Below the pieces are notes generated by a model that saw only the letters and a list, made by a program, of their open reading frames with translations, ran no database searches and was not told the origin of the DNA. Of a stretch of DNA of 64,000 bases, positions 9,246 to 20,284 are shown piece after piece (positions within the stretch are counted from its first letter, which is position 1; each line of letters starts with the position of its first letter). Where the stretch lies: NCBI RefSeq assembly GCF_963924675.1, contig NC_089227.1, forward strand, positions 46,494,080 to 46,558,079, written 5' to 3'. The stretch is from Phocoena phocoena (lineage: Eukaryota; Chordata; Mammalia; Artiodactyla; Phocoenidae). A program made the position numbers and the translations under genes.

Positions 9246-12200
9246 ATATAGACTGAAAGTGAGGGGACGGAAAAAGATATTCCATGCAAATGGAAATCAA
9301 AAGAAAGCTGGAGTAGCAATTTGCATATTAGACAAAATAGGCTTTAAAATAAACACCATTGCAAGAGACAAAGAAGGACACTACATAATGATCAAGAGAT
9401 CAATCCAGGAAGAAGATATAACAATTGTAAATATTTATGCACCCAACGTAAGAGCACCTCAATACATAAGGCAAATGCTAACAGCCATAAAAGGGGAAAT
9501 CGACAGTAACACATTCATACTAGGGGACTTTAACAGCCGACTTTCACCAATGGACAGATCATCCAAAGTGAAAATAAATAAGGAAACACAAGCTTTAAAT
9601 GATACATTAAACAAGATGGACTTAATTGATATTTATAGGACATTCCATCCAACAACAACAGAATACACTTTCTTCTCAAGTGCTCAAGGAACATTCTCCA
9701 GTATAGATCATGTCTTGGGTCACAAATCAAGCCTTGGTAAATTTAAGAAAATTGAAATCATATCAAGTATCTTTTCTGACCACAAGGCTATGAGACAAGA
9801 TATCAATTACAGGAATAAATCTGTAAAAAATACAAACAAATGGAGGCTAAACAATACACTACTTAATAACCAAGAGATCACTGAAGAAATCAAAGAGGAA
9901 ATCAAAAAATACCTAGAAACAAATAACAATGAAAACACGATGACCCAAAACCTATGGGATGCAGCAAAAGCAGTTCTAAGAGGGAAGTTTATAGCAATAC
10001 AATCCTATCTCATATAAACAACCCAATCTTACACCTAAAGCAATTAGAGAAAGAAGAACAAAAAAACCCCAAAGTTAGCAGAAGGAAAGAAATCATAAAG
10101 ATCAGATCAGAAATAAATGAAAAAGAAATGAAGGAAATGACACCAAAGATCAACAAAACTAAAAGCTGGTTCTTTGAGAAGATAAACAAAATTGATAAGC
10201 CATTAGCCAGATTCATCAAGAAAAAAAGGGAGAAGACTCAAATCAATAGAATTAGAAATGAAAAAGGAGAAGTAACAACTGACACTGCAGAAATACAAAG
10301 GATCATGAGAGATTACTACAAGTAACTATATGCCAATAAAATGGACAACCTTGCCCAGGAAGAAATGGGCAAATTCTTAGAAAAGCACAACTTCCCGAGA
10401 CTGAACCAGGAAGAAATAGAAAATATAAAGAGACCAATCACAAGCACTGAAATTGAAACTGTGATTAAAAATCTTCCAACAAACAAAAGCCCAGGACCAG
10501 ATGGCTTCAGAGGTGAATTCTATCAAACATTTAGAGAAGAGCTAACTCCTATCCTTCTCAAGCTCTTCCAAAGTATAGCAGAGGGAGGAACACTCCCAAA
10601 CTCATTCTACAAGGCCACCATCACCCTGATACCAAAACCAGACAAAGATGTCACAAAGAAAGAAAACTACAGGCCAATAACACTAATGGACATAGATGCA
10701 AAAATACCAGCAAACAGAATCCAACAACACATTAAAAGGATCATACACCATGATCAAGTGGGGTTTATCCCAGGAATGCAAGGATTCTTCAGTATACGCA
10801 AATCAATCAATGTGATAAACCATAGTAACAAACTGAAGGAGAAAAACCATATGATCATCTCAATAGATGCAGAAAAAGCTTTTGACAAAATTCAATACCC
10901 GTTTATGATAAGAACTCTCCAGTAATTAGGCATAGAAGGAACTTACCTCCACATAATAAAGGCCATATATGACAAACCCACAGCAAACATCGTTCTCAAT
11001 GGGGAAAAACTGAAACCATTTCCACTAAGATCAGGAACAAGACATGGTTGCCCACTCTCACCACTATTATTCAACATAGTTTTGGAAGTTTTAGCCACAG
11101 AAATCAGAGAAGAAAAAGAAAATGAATACAAATTGAAAAAGAAGAAGTAAAACTGTCACTGTTTGCAGATGACATGATACTATACATAGAGAATCCTAAA
11201 GATGCTACCAGAAAACTACTAGAGCTAATCAATAAATTTGGTAAAGTTGCAGGATACAAAATTAATGCACAGAAATCTCTTGCATTCCTATACACTAATT
11301 ATGAAAAATCTGAAAGAGAAATTCAGGAAACACTCCCATTTACCACTGCAACAAAAAGAATAAAATACTTAGGAATATATCTACCTAAGGAGTCAAAAGA
11401 CCTCTATGCAGAAAACTATGACATTGATCAAAGAAATTAAAGACGATACCAACAGATGGAGAGATATATCATGTTCTTGGATTGGAAGAATCAACATTGC
11501 GAAAATGACTCTACTACCCAAAGCAATCTACAGATTCAATGCAATCCCTATCAAACTACCAATGGCATTTTTCACAGAACTAGAACAAAAATTTGCACAA
11601 TTGGTATGGAAACATAAAAGACCCCGAGTAGCCAAAGCAATCTTGAGAAAGAAAAACGGAGTTGGAGGAATCAGGCTCCCTGACTTCAGACTATACTACA
11701 AAGCTACAGTAATCAAGACAGTATGGCACTGGCACAAAAACAGAAATATAGATCAATGGAACAGGATAGAAAGCCCAGAGATAAACCCACGCACATAGGG
11801 TCACCTTATCTTTGTTAAAGGAGGCAAGAATATACAATGGAGAAAAAACAGCCTCTTCAATAGGTGGTGCTGAGAAAACTGGACAGCTACATATAAAAGA
11901 ATGAAATTAGAACACTCCCTAACACCATACACAAAAATAAACTCAAAATGGATTAAAGACCTAATTGTAAGGCCAGACACTATCAAACTCTTAGAGGAAA
12001 ACATAGGCAGAACACTCTATGACATAAATAACAGCAAGATCCTTTTTGACCCACCTCCTAGAGAAATGGAAATAAAAACAAAAATAAACAAATGGGACCT
12101 AATGAAACTTCAAAGCTTTTGCACAGCAAAGGAAACCATAAACAAGACGAAAGGACAACCCTCAGAATGGGAGGAAATATTTGCAAACGAAGCTACTGAC

Positions 12201-12875
12201 AAAGGATTAATCTCCAAAATTTACAAGCAGCTCATGCAGCTCAATAACAAAGAAACAACCAACCCAATCCAAAAATGGGCAGAAGGTCTAAATAGACATT
12301 TCTCCAAAGAAGATATACAGATTGCCAACAAACACATGAAAGGATGCTCAGCATCACCAATCATTAGAGAAATGCAAATCAAAACTACAATAAGGTATCA
12401 CCTCACACTGGTCAGAATGGCCATCATCAAAAAATCTACAAACAATAAATGCTGGAGAGGGTGTAGAGAAAAGGGAACCCTCTTGCACTGTTGGTGGGAA
12501 TGTAAATTGATACAGCCACTATGGAGAACAGTATGGAGATTCCTTTAAAAACTAGAAATAGAACTACCATACGACCCAGCAATCCCAATACTGGGCATAT
12601 ACCCTGAGAAAACCATAATTCGAAAAGAGTCATGTAATGCAATGCTCATTGCAGCTCTATTTACAATAGCCAGGACATGGAAGCAACCTAAGTGTCCATT
12701 GACAGATGAATGGATAAAGAAGATGTGGCACATATATACAATGGAATATTACTCAGCCATAAAAAGAAACGAAATTGACTTACTTGTAGTGAGGTGTATG
12801 GACCTAGAGTGTGTCATACAGAATGAAATAAGTCAGAAAGAGAAAAACAAATACCATATGCTAACACATATATAG
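9246..12875 (+). pseudogene. L1 ORF2 remnant (endonuclease, reverse transcriptase, C-terminus)
   Basis: L1 ORF2 encodes the endonuclease and reverse transcriptase that carry out target-primed reverse transcription. Visible motifs are the endonuclease GDFN (9523-9534) and SDH (9775-9783), the RT segments 'NKSPGPDGF' (about 10480-10510) and '[10 protein letters not shown]' (about 10760-10790), the catalytic FADD (11162-11173), and the C-terminal '[15 protein letters not shown]'. The N-terminal endonuclease is missing. A deletion of about 20 bp near 10000-10020 shifts the frame relative to 43570-43615. A 15-bp in-frame deletion near 10705 removes five RT residues. A TAA near 10924 and further frameshifts split the rest. 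It is inactive although the catalytic box is intact. Confidence 0.88.
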
Positions 12876-13102
12876 GAAATCAAAAAAAAATTCTGAAGAA
12901 CCTAGGGGCAGGACAGGAATAAAGACACAAACATAGAGAATGGACTTGAGGACACGGGGAGGGGGAAGGGTAAGCTGGGGTGAAGTGAGAGTGGCATGGA
13001 CATATATACACTACCAAATATAAAATAGATAGCTAGTGGGAAGCAGCTGCATAGTACAGGAGATCAGCTCAGCGCTTTGTGTCCACCTAGAGGGGTGGGA
13101 TA

Positions 13103-13117
13103 GGGAGGGTGGGAGGG
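13103..13117 (+). other. G-quadruplex motif in L1 3' UTR
   Basis: Four G3 runs separated by one base (GGGAGGGTGGGAGGG), at the same position in the 3' UTR as 2580-2598. Confidence 0.72.
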
Positions 13118-13244
13118 AGACGCAGGAGGGAGGGGATATGGGGGTATATGTATATGTATAGCTGATTCACTTTGTTATACAGCAGAAACTAACACACCAT
13201 TGTAAAGCAATTATACTCCAGTAAAGATGCTATAAAAAAAAAAA

Positions 13245-13437
13245 GTTAAGAGAGAGACATGGGACCCAGTCACGAGCAGATCACTTTCACTGAATTTCCC
13301 CTCCAAGGTTTACTTAGGAAGGCAGAGTGTGTTATTTTGAGGGACTTTTGAAGAAAATGGTAACTTTAATATTACCATGGAAGAGTATGTGTGTAAATAC
13401 TACAAATAATAATACTGTTTATTAAAGTAAAAATAAA
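13245..13437 (+). mobile_element. Putative 3'-transduced segment of the L1
   Basis: This 193-bp stretch lies between the L1 poly(A) (13234-13244) and the right target-site duplication, so it arrived with the L1. It has no L1 resemblance and ends 'attaaagtaaaaataaaaa', usable as a weak polyadenylation signal (ATTAAA, 13421-13426) and A-rich tail. It should be a tag for the genomic location of the source L1. Confidence 0.75.
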
Positions 13438-13448
13438 AAGAGCTCATT
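13438..13448. repeat. Target-site duplication, right copy (L1 at 9240)
   Basis: Exact second copy of 'aagagctcatt'. Confidence 0.9.
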
Positions 13449-13945
13449 GTACTGATTTCCAAGGCTTTTGCATGATCTGAAATTTGCATCCCTCTCCAAC
13501 CTGACTCATACCAATCCCTTTAGCCACACTGACCTTCTGTTAGTACTTGGAGCCCATCAAGCTCTTTCTGTCTCAGGGACTTTGCACTTGCTGGTTCCTC
13601 TGGCTGGAATATTCTGCCTTCAACTCTTTGCAATGCTTATTTTGAAATCATTTTTAATTTAAAAGTCACCTTTACAGGAAGGGCCTTCACTGATCATCCA
13701 TCAGAAGTGATTTCCACCCCCATTTATTCTCTATTCAGTTCCTATTATTTCCCATCATAGGCCTTATCACAATCTATCTTATTTATTAGTGTCTTTGCTT
13801 GCTTATTGACCTTTTCTCCCATCAAAAAGTACATTTCATTAGGGCAAGGACCTTGCCTATATTGTTTATCACTGTATGCCTAGCACATGGAACAGTACCT
13901 GGCACATAATGGGGGCTTGATAATGTTTTATTTAAATGAAGAGTA
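13440..13945 (+). repeat. L2 LINE, right part to the 3' end
   Basis: It continues the element from 9239: 'ttttgcatgatctga', 'tcagggactttgcacttgct', 'attagggcaaggaccttgcc', and the L2 3' terminus 'cagtacctggcacataatgg' with 'gcttgataatgt'. Together with 8905-9239 it gives about 0.85 kb of L2. Confidence 0.88.
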
Positions 13946-14289
13946 GAGAGGAAGTCAGATGGACATATTAAAGTTGCTGATGTACTTGTATTTGGGGCAA
14001 CCTTACGTATACTGAAGACTATGTACAAGCAGAGGAAATAAAAATTATGCATAAGCAAAGGAGAAAGGGGACATGGAAAGGATTGCAGAAATAAGCCAAA
14101 ATCTGAAAAAGAATGAATATAGACCCCAGAGGTGTCTTCAGTGAGAAGTGTCCCAGTTATTAACTCAGAACAGCGGTGTCCTGACAATAAACTGCTTTTG
14201 TCAGATACCAACCAATGTCCCAAGTTTTTTAAATTAGAAAACTGAAGGTAATTCTGTAGTCTTGTCTTCTACAACTGTGGTTTTCATTA
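13946..14289. other. Unassigned non-coding sequence
   Basis: No recognised repeat, exon or regulatory structure. Confidence 0.35.
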
Positions 14290-14430
14290 GAAGTCTTTTA
14301 GCTACAAGTAACAGATATATAATTTAAGCTATCAAGAATAAAAAGGGGACTTTTATTGATTCATAAATCTAGGAAACCTGCAGACATGAATGATTTCATC
14401 TTGGCTGGACCCAGAAGCTCAACTTATGTC
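14290..14430. repeat. Ancient interspersed repeat, family not assigned
   Basis: 'agctacaagtaacagat' and the following A-rich then 'tttattgattca' pattern match, in order, the stretch at about 57610-57680. This motif set belongs to a known old mammalian interspersed repeat whose name I cannot give with confidence. Confidence 0.4.
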
Positions 14431-14434
14431 ATTT

Positions 14435-14500
14435 ACTCTCTCTCTCTGTCCTTTCTCTCTCTCTCTCTCTGGATGGATAGATAATAGATAGAACATACAG
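14435..14500. repeat. (CT)n and GATA-like simple repeats
   Basis: Two CT runs (about 14435-14448 and 14453-14470) are followed by 'ggatggatagataatagatag'-type GATA units. Confidence 0.85.
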
Positions 14501-14744
14501 AGACACACACAGATAGAGATATAAATATACATCCCTATTTCTTAAACTTCCTTCCTTCAGTGCTGTGATTAATTCTCCAACAAGTTCTCACCTTTCGGAC
14601 AAAAACACAACTATAGTCACACCCAAACTCACATTCTTACAACTCTTCATCAGAAGGAAGAGATACTCTCCCCCAGTGTCCTTAAGTGAATTTCACAGGA
14701 CTGTTACACCTGACAACAAATTTTCTGAAAAAAAAAAAAAAAAA

Positions 14745-16535
14745 GAAATTTTGTTTATAATAGCATCAAAAACAATAAAATACTTAGGAATAAATTTAAA
14801 TAAGAAGATGAAAGCTCTCTACTCTGAAAACTACAAGACATTAATGAAAGAAATTGAAGAAGACACAAATAAATGGAAAGGTATTTCACGTTCATGGATT
14901 GGAAGAATGAATGTTGTTAAAATATCAATACTACAAGAAGCCATCAATGCAATCCCTATCAAGACTTCAGTTGGTATTTTTTATAGAAGTAGGAAAAAAA
15001 AAAACACTCCAAAAATTTATATGGAACCACTAAAGACTCCAAATAACCAAGAAATCCTGAGAAGGAAGAACGAAGCAGGAGGCACCACACTTCCTGATTT
15101 CAAACTATACTATAAAGTTATAGTCATCAAAACAATATGGTACTGGCATAAAAATAGGTCAGTAGACCAATAGAACAGAATTGAGAGCCCAGAAATAAAC
15201 CCAAGTTGACTGTATGGTCAACTAACATTTGACAAAGGAGCCAGGAATACACAATGGAGAAAAGACAGTCTTTTCAATAATAGTGCCCGGCTAATTGAAT
15301 ATCCATATTTGAAAGAATGAAACTTGACCCCTATCTTATACCACTCATAAAAATTAACCCAAAATGGATTAAAGACTTAAATGTAAGACCTACAACCATG
15401 AAAGATCTAGAAGGAAACATGGAACTAAAGCTCCTTGACATGGGTCTTGGTAATAATTTTTTGGATCTGACACATAAAGCACAAGCAACAAAATAAAAAA
15501 ATAAACAGATGGGACTACATCAGATTAAAAAGCTTCTGCCCAGCAAAAGAAGCCAACAACAAAGTGAAAAGACAACGTACAGCTGGGAAAAAATATTTGC
15601 AAACCATATATCTGATAAGGGGTTATATCAAAAATATATAATATCAAAATATCAAAAATATCAAAACATCACAAATATATAAAGAACTCATTCAGGGACT
15701 TCCCTGGTGGTCCAGTGGTTAAGACTTTGCCTTCCAGTGCAGGGAGTGTGGGTTCGATCCCTGATTGGGGAACTAAGATCCCACATGCCTCGGGGCCAAA
15801 AAACCAAAACATAAAATGAAACAATATTGTAACAAATTCAATAAAGACTTTAAAAATGATCCACATCAAAAAAATCTTAAAAAAGGAAAGAACTCATTCA
15901 GCTCAATAACAACAACAAAAAACCAAATAACCCAATTTTTAAAATGGACAAGGGACCTGAATCACCATTTCTCCAAAAAAGATATACAAAAGGCCCACAG
16001 ATAATTGAAAAGATGCTTAACATCACTAGTCATTAGGGAAATGCAAATTAAAGCCATAATAACACCTCACTCCTGTTAGAATGGCCATCATCAAAAAGAC
16101 AAGAGATAACAGACGCTGGCATGAATGTTGAGAAAAGGGAACTCTTGTGCACTGTTGATGGGAATGTATCTTGGTACAGCCACTATGGAAAACGGTACGA
16201 AGAATTCTAAAAAAAATTAAAAATAGAACCACCGTGTGATCTGGAAACTCCAGTTCTGGGACTATATCCGAAGGAAATGTAAACACTAACTTGAAAAGAT
16301 ATCTGCACCCCCATGTTCATAGCAGCATCACTTGCAATAGCCAAGACATGGAAACAACCTAAGTGTCCATTGATGGATAAATGGGTAAAGAAGTTGGCGT
16401 ATATACATACAATGGAATATTATTCAGCTATTAAAAAATGGCAATATGGATGGACTTGAAGGCATTATGCTAAGTGAAATAAGTCAGATAGAGAAAGATA
16501 AATACTATATGATCTCACTTATATGTGGAATCTAA
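14745..16535 (+). pseudogene. Old L1 ORF2 C-terminal remnant
   Basis: This encodes ORF2 from just after the RT catalytic box ('[20 protein letters not shown]') to the family end 'ICGI' plus stop at 16533-16535. A methionine-initiated open segment covers 14565-15173, of which only the part after about 14745 is L1. It is broken by many stops and by the SINE. It is non-functional. Confidence 0.8.
15681..15901 (+). mobile_element. CHR-type SINE (short form) with 15-bp TSD
   Basis: The body is 15696-15886 (191 bp), flanked by exact 'aaagaactcattcag' at 15681-15695 and 15887-15901. The head 'ggacttccctggtggtccag' and B-box 'gggttcgatccctg' are tRNA-Glu derived. The 3' part ends 'aataaagactttaaaaatga' followed by 'tccacatcaaaaaaatctt', the typical tail domain. 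It is nested in the old L1. Confidence 0.96.
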
Positions 16536-16994
16536 AAAAAGAAACTAAACAAAAAACCAAAACAAACAAACAAACAAAAAAACCCACACCAAATTTATAG
16601 AAAAGAGATCAGATTTGTGATTACAGAGGTGGAGGGTGGGAGCAGGGGAAACTGGAGGAAGGTGGTCAAAAAGTACAAATTTCCGGTTATAAATTAAAGA
16701 AGTACTAGGGGTGTAATGTCAACAACATGATGACAATAACTAAGGCTGCTCTGTGATATATAGGAAAGTTGTTAGAGGGTAAATCCTACGAGTTCTTATC
16801 ACAAGGAGAACATTTTTTTCCTTTTATCTTTTCTTCTTTTTATTGTATCTATATGAGAAGATGATGTAAGCTGACCCTATTGTGGTAATCATTTCACAAT
16901 ATATGTAAGTCAAACCATCACACTATATGCCCTAAATGTATACAGTGGTATAAGTCAATTATTTCTCAATAAAACTGAGGGGAAAATTGCCTGG

Positions 16995-17149
16995 GTCCAG
17001 GAGGCTAAGTCACTATGAATGGTCATCCTAGATGACCTGTCCAATCCTGTGGCCAGCAAGCCTGGTACAGTGACAACACACGAACCTGGCACAGTGACAA
17101 AAAAACACACAAAGCCCACTTGGAATGGGTAAGGTGGGACTTCCCCAAG
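16995..17149. other. Unassigned non-coding sequence
   Basis: No recognised repeat or gene. Confidence 0.3.
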
Positions 17150-17490
17150 AGATGCTGGCAGAGAAAAGTGACCTATCCTCTGCTACTCTATTCCAGCCAC
17201 CTCCCAAATGCCTTTCAATTCCCTGCACACACCATGTTCTTCTATATGATCAGTGATTTGCACATGCCCCTGCCTTGGATTCCCTTCTCTCTTAGCTTCC
17301 TGGTGAACTTGAGATAAGATGGTTAATCTCAAAGCACTCCATGCATACCTCCACCACAGCCAGCTCACTGCCCTGGGTTCTTTATCTTTGTCTACATCTG
17401 TCTTGCTCAGACTGTGAGCATCTTGACTTCAAGGACAGTGAGTGGGTGCTCAACAAATAGGTGTTTCACAAACAAATGGATGTGTGACTA
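17150..17490 (+). repeat. Diverged L2-like sequence
   Basis: The 3' half 'ttgacttcaaggacagtgag' and 'gtgggtgctcaacaaatagg' matches the L2 3' end. The upstream part is only weakly similar, so the left boundary is uncertain. Confidence 0.45.
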
Positions 17491-17494
17491 TTTC

Positions 17495-17575
17495 ACATTC
17501 AAAGGTCCCACAGCTAATGAATTACAGAGCCAAGATTAGAACCCAGTGTATTTCCCTTGGCCCAGTATTCAAAAC
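17495..17575 (-). repeat. MIR fragment (antisense)
   Basis: 'aaggtcccacagctaatgaa' and 'gccaagattagaacccagtg' match antisense MIR. Confidence 0.6.
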
Positions 17576-17809
17576 TTGTGTAGCATTATAATTATATAAG
17601 ACTCTTATGAAGAAAAGCTGTAACTTTCTCAGCTATTGCAGGAAAAGCCTTAGTTTGGGCATTAATATTGAGAAAAAGAAAAACAAGTTTCCACTGAATA
17701 AATAAATACAAAAGGCCTTAGAATGTTTTGCTGAAGTAAATTGTATTATTGGAGTTGTGATAACTCAGGAAACTTTTCTATTTTAAGCTCTTTTCACAGC
17801 CCTTCCAAC

Positions 17810-17974
17810 AGTCAGTATTTCTTGTAAACGTTTATCCAGTGAGCACTTATTTAATGGATACTAAATAGGACTCTGATTGTACTAGTGACTGGGGACAAAA
17901 AGATAAGCAAGGCATCCCCTGCCATTGAGGAGACACAGTCAATGAAGAAATCAGACACAGCAGCCTATATGATC
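17810..17974 (-). repeat. L2 3' end (antisense)
   Basis: 'ccagtgagcacttatttaatgg', 'gactggggacaaaaagataagc' and 'ccctgccattgaggagac' follow the antisense L2 3' end. It abuts a sense L2 at 17975. Confidence 0.6.
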
Positions 17975-18373
17975 CTTTAACATCAGGTAAATCATGTCAC
18001 TCTTCTGTTCAAAACCACCCCCTAGTTTTCCTGCTCATTTGTGGTTATCTCCAGACTCCTTATCACGACCTACAAAACCCTCACAGCATGGCCTCCCCCT
18101 ACCTTTCTGACCTCATCTCCCACCACTCTAGCACAACCAGCTTTCTGCCTCAAGTTCTTGAACTCTTTCTCTGCCAGAAATGTCCTTCCCCAGGTATCCA
18201 TAGTTAAGTCCCTTACTTCCTTTATAGTTCTCAAATGTCTTCTTATCAAAAAGGGCTTTCCTGACCAGACTCCCCATCACCCAGTTCCCAGCATCATTCT
18301 CTAACCCTGCACCTGGTTTTCTTTATATTCAAGCACTTACTACTAACTGACATATGTTTATTTTTTTATGTTA

Positions 18374-18407
<34 letters not shown>

Positions 18408-18510
18408 ACACACACACACACACACACACACACGATTGTAAGCTTCATTAAATAGGAATTTGCTGTTTTATTCATATTCAACAAATAGTTGAGTGACTGA
18501 ATGAATGAAT
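17975..18510 (+). repeat. L2 LINE 3' half
   Basis: Ordered L2 words are present: 'aatcatgtcactcttctgtt', 'acctacaaaaccctcacagc', 'ctcatctcccaccactctag', 'aagggctttcctgaccag', 'gattgtaagcttcatta' and the tail 'tgaatgaatgaat'. A compound microsatellite interrupts it at 18377-18433. Confidence 0.85.
18377..18433. repeat. Compound (CT)n-(CA)n microsatellite
   Basis: About 14 CT units at 18377-18405 are followed by about 13 CA units at 18408-18433, inside the L2. Confidence 0.95.
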
Positions 18511-18889
18511 ACCGAATATTTTTTATTTTATTGAAGTATAGTTGATTTACAATGTTGTGTTAATTTCTGTTGTACAGAAAAGTATTTAGTTATACATATA
18601 TATATATTATTTTTCATATTCTTCTCTATTATGATTTATTACAGGATACTAAATATAGGTCCCTGTGCTATACAGTAGGACCTTGTTGTTTATCCGTTCT
18701 ATATATAATAGTTTGCATCTGCTAATCCAAACTCCCAGTCCATCCCTCTCCCAACCCCCTCTCCCTTGGCATCCACAAATCTGTTCTGTATGTCTGTGAG
18801 TCTGTTTCTGTTTTGTAGATAAGTTCACTTGTGTTGTATTTTAGATTTCACATATGTGATATCATATGGTATTTGTCTTTCTCTTTCTG

Positions 18890-18978
18890 ACTTACTTCAC
18901 TCAGTATGACAATCTCTAGGTCCATCCATTAGCTGCAAATGGCATTTATTCTTTTTTATGGCTGAGTAATATTCCATT

Positions 18979-19009
<31 letters not shown>

Positions 19010-19036
19010 TATATATACACACACACACACACAAAC

Positions 19037-19083
<47 letters not shown>

Positions 19084-20118
19084 TATATCACATCTTCTTT
19101 ATCCATTCATCTGTCGATGGACATGTAGGTTGCTTCCATGTCTTGGCTATTGTAAATAGTGCTGCTGTGAACATAAGGGTACCTATATGTTTTTGAATTA
19201 TAGTTTTTTCCAGATATATGCCCAGCAGTGGGATTGCTAGATCATATGGCAACTCTATTTTTAGTTTTTTGAGGAACCTCTGTACTGTTTCCCATAGTGG
19301 CTGTAGCAATTTCCATTCCTACCAACAGTGTAGGAGGGTTCCCTTTTCTCCACACCTTCAGCGTTTGTTATTTGTAGACTTTTTAATGATGGCCATTTTG
19401 ACCAGTGTGAGGTGATACCTCATTGTAGTTTTGATTTACATTTCTTTAATAATTAGTGGTAATGAGCATCTTGTCATGTGCCTATTGGCCATCTGTATGT
19501 CTTCTTTGGAGAATTGTCTATTTAGGTCTTCTGCTTATTTTTGATTGGGTTTTTTTTGTGTTATTGAGTTGTATGAGCTGTTTGTACAATTTATTTTGGA
19601 AGTTAAGCCCTTGTTGGTCACATCATTTCCAAATATTTTCTCCCAGTCTGTAGGTTGTCTTTTCATTTTGTTTATGGTTTCCTTTACTGCACAAAAGTTT
19701 ATAAATTTGATTAGATTGCATTTGTTTCTTTTTGCTTTTATTTCTATTGCCTTGGGAGACTGACCTAAGAAAACATTGGTACGATTTATGTTAGAGAATG
19801 TTTTGCCTATGTTCTCTTCTAGCTTTATGGTGTCATGTCTTATATTTAAGTCTTTAAGCCATTTTTGAGTTTATTTTTGCATATGGTTTGAGGATATGTT
19901 CTAACTTCATTGATTTACATGCAGCTGTCAAGCTTTCCCAACACCACTTGCTGAAGAGACTATCTTTTCCCTATTGTATATTCTTGTCTCCTTTGTTGAA
20001 GAGTAACTGACCATAGGTGTGCTCTCTATTGTGTTCCATTGATCCATATGTCTGCTTTTGTGCCAATACCATGCTCTTTTAATTACTGTAGCTTTGTAGT
20101 ATTGTCTGAAGTCTGGAG
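18890..20118 (-). pseudogene. L1 ORF2 C-terminal remnant (antisense)
   Basis: The minus-strand reading gives L1 ORF2 C-terminal segments such as '[20 protein letters not shown]' at about 19200-19270. The sequence upstream is fragmented by stops and frameshifts. The catalytic domains are absent because of the 5' truncation. A TA/CA microsatellite expansion at 18980-19088 destroys the frame near the end. Confidence 0.78.
18980..19088. repeat. (TA)n/(CA)n compound microsatellite
   Basis: Alternating TA and CA blocks cover about 109 bp of nearly pure purine-pyrimidine alternation. This lies inside the antisense L1 where related copies read 'ccattgtatatatg'. The tract could adopt Z-DNA and is likely polymorphic. 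Confidence 0.95.
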
Positions 20119-20284
20119 TACCCAGTATTTTAATACAAACGTTTTCAAAATACACTGTACTCAATTACAACAATCATTCTCTTAAACTGCAATGATGATA
20201 GCTCTTACTAATGAGAACTGAATTCCAACGTTTAGGCTAGGGCCTGGCTCCAGTTGATGAGGTATTTCTTATTTCTAGTGAACC

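Larger units (their letters stand above)
9240..13437 (+). mobile_element. 5'-truncated L1 with probable 3' transduction
   Basis: This is an insertion of about 4.2 kb bounded by the 11-bp duplication at 9229-9239 and 13438-13448. It begins inside the ORF2 endonuclease ('agactgaaagtgagggga') and covers the reverse transcriptase, the C-terminus and a 3' UTR ending at 13233. A poly(A) run follows at 13234-13244. Instead of flanking L2, 193 bp of non-L1 DNA comes next and ends in a second A-rich tail just before the right duplication. The L1 polyadenylation signal is AGTAAA (13220-13225), while the related copies at 2701 and 46814 have AATAAA. Confidence 0.92.
14735..16994 (+). mobile_element. Old 5'-truncated L1, carrying a SINE insertion
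   Basis: The L1 ORF2 C-terminal half and 3' UTR are present, from 'ataaaatacttaggaataaa' to the 3' end 'tctcaataaaactgaggg'. It is clearly more diverged from the copies at 9240 and 42565 than those are from each other, which suggests an older subfamily. A CHR SINE interrupts it at 15696-15886. No clear target duplication is left. A pure A17-type run at 14731-14745 precedes the L1 start. Confidence 0.9.
18510..20131 (-). mobile_element. 5'-truncated L1 inserted in antisense orientation
   Basis: The antisense 3' terminus 'attgaagtatagttgattta' starts at about 18533. The sequence runs through 3' UTR landmarks and ORF2 to about 20118. The 13-bp flanks 'taccgaatatttt' (18510-18522) and 'tacccagtatttt' (20119-20131) match at 11 positions and are a plausible eroded target duplication. 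Confidence 0.9.

Noticed and set aside
18897..19106. Open frame of 69 codons on the minus strand, rich in cysteine and valine
   Set aside because: It is the translation of the CA/TA microsatellite inside an antisense L1.
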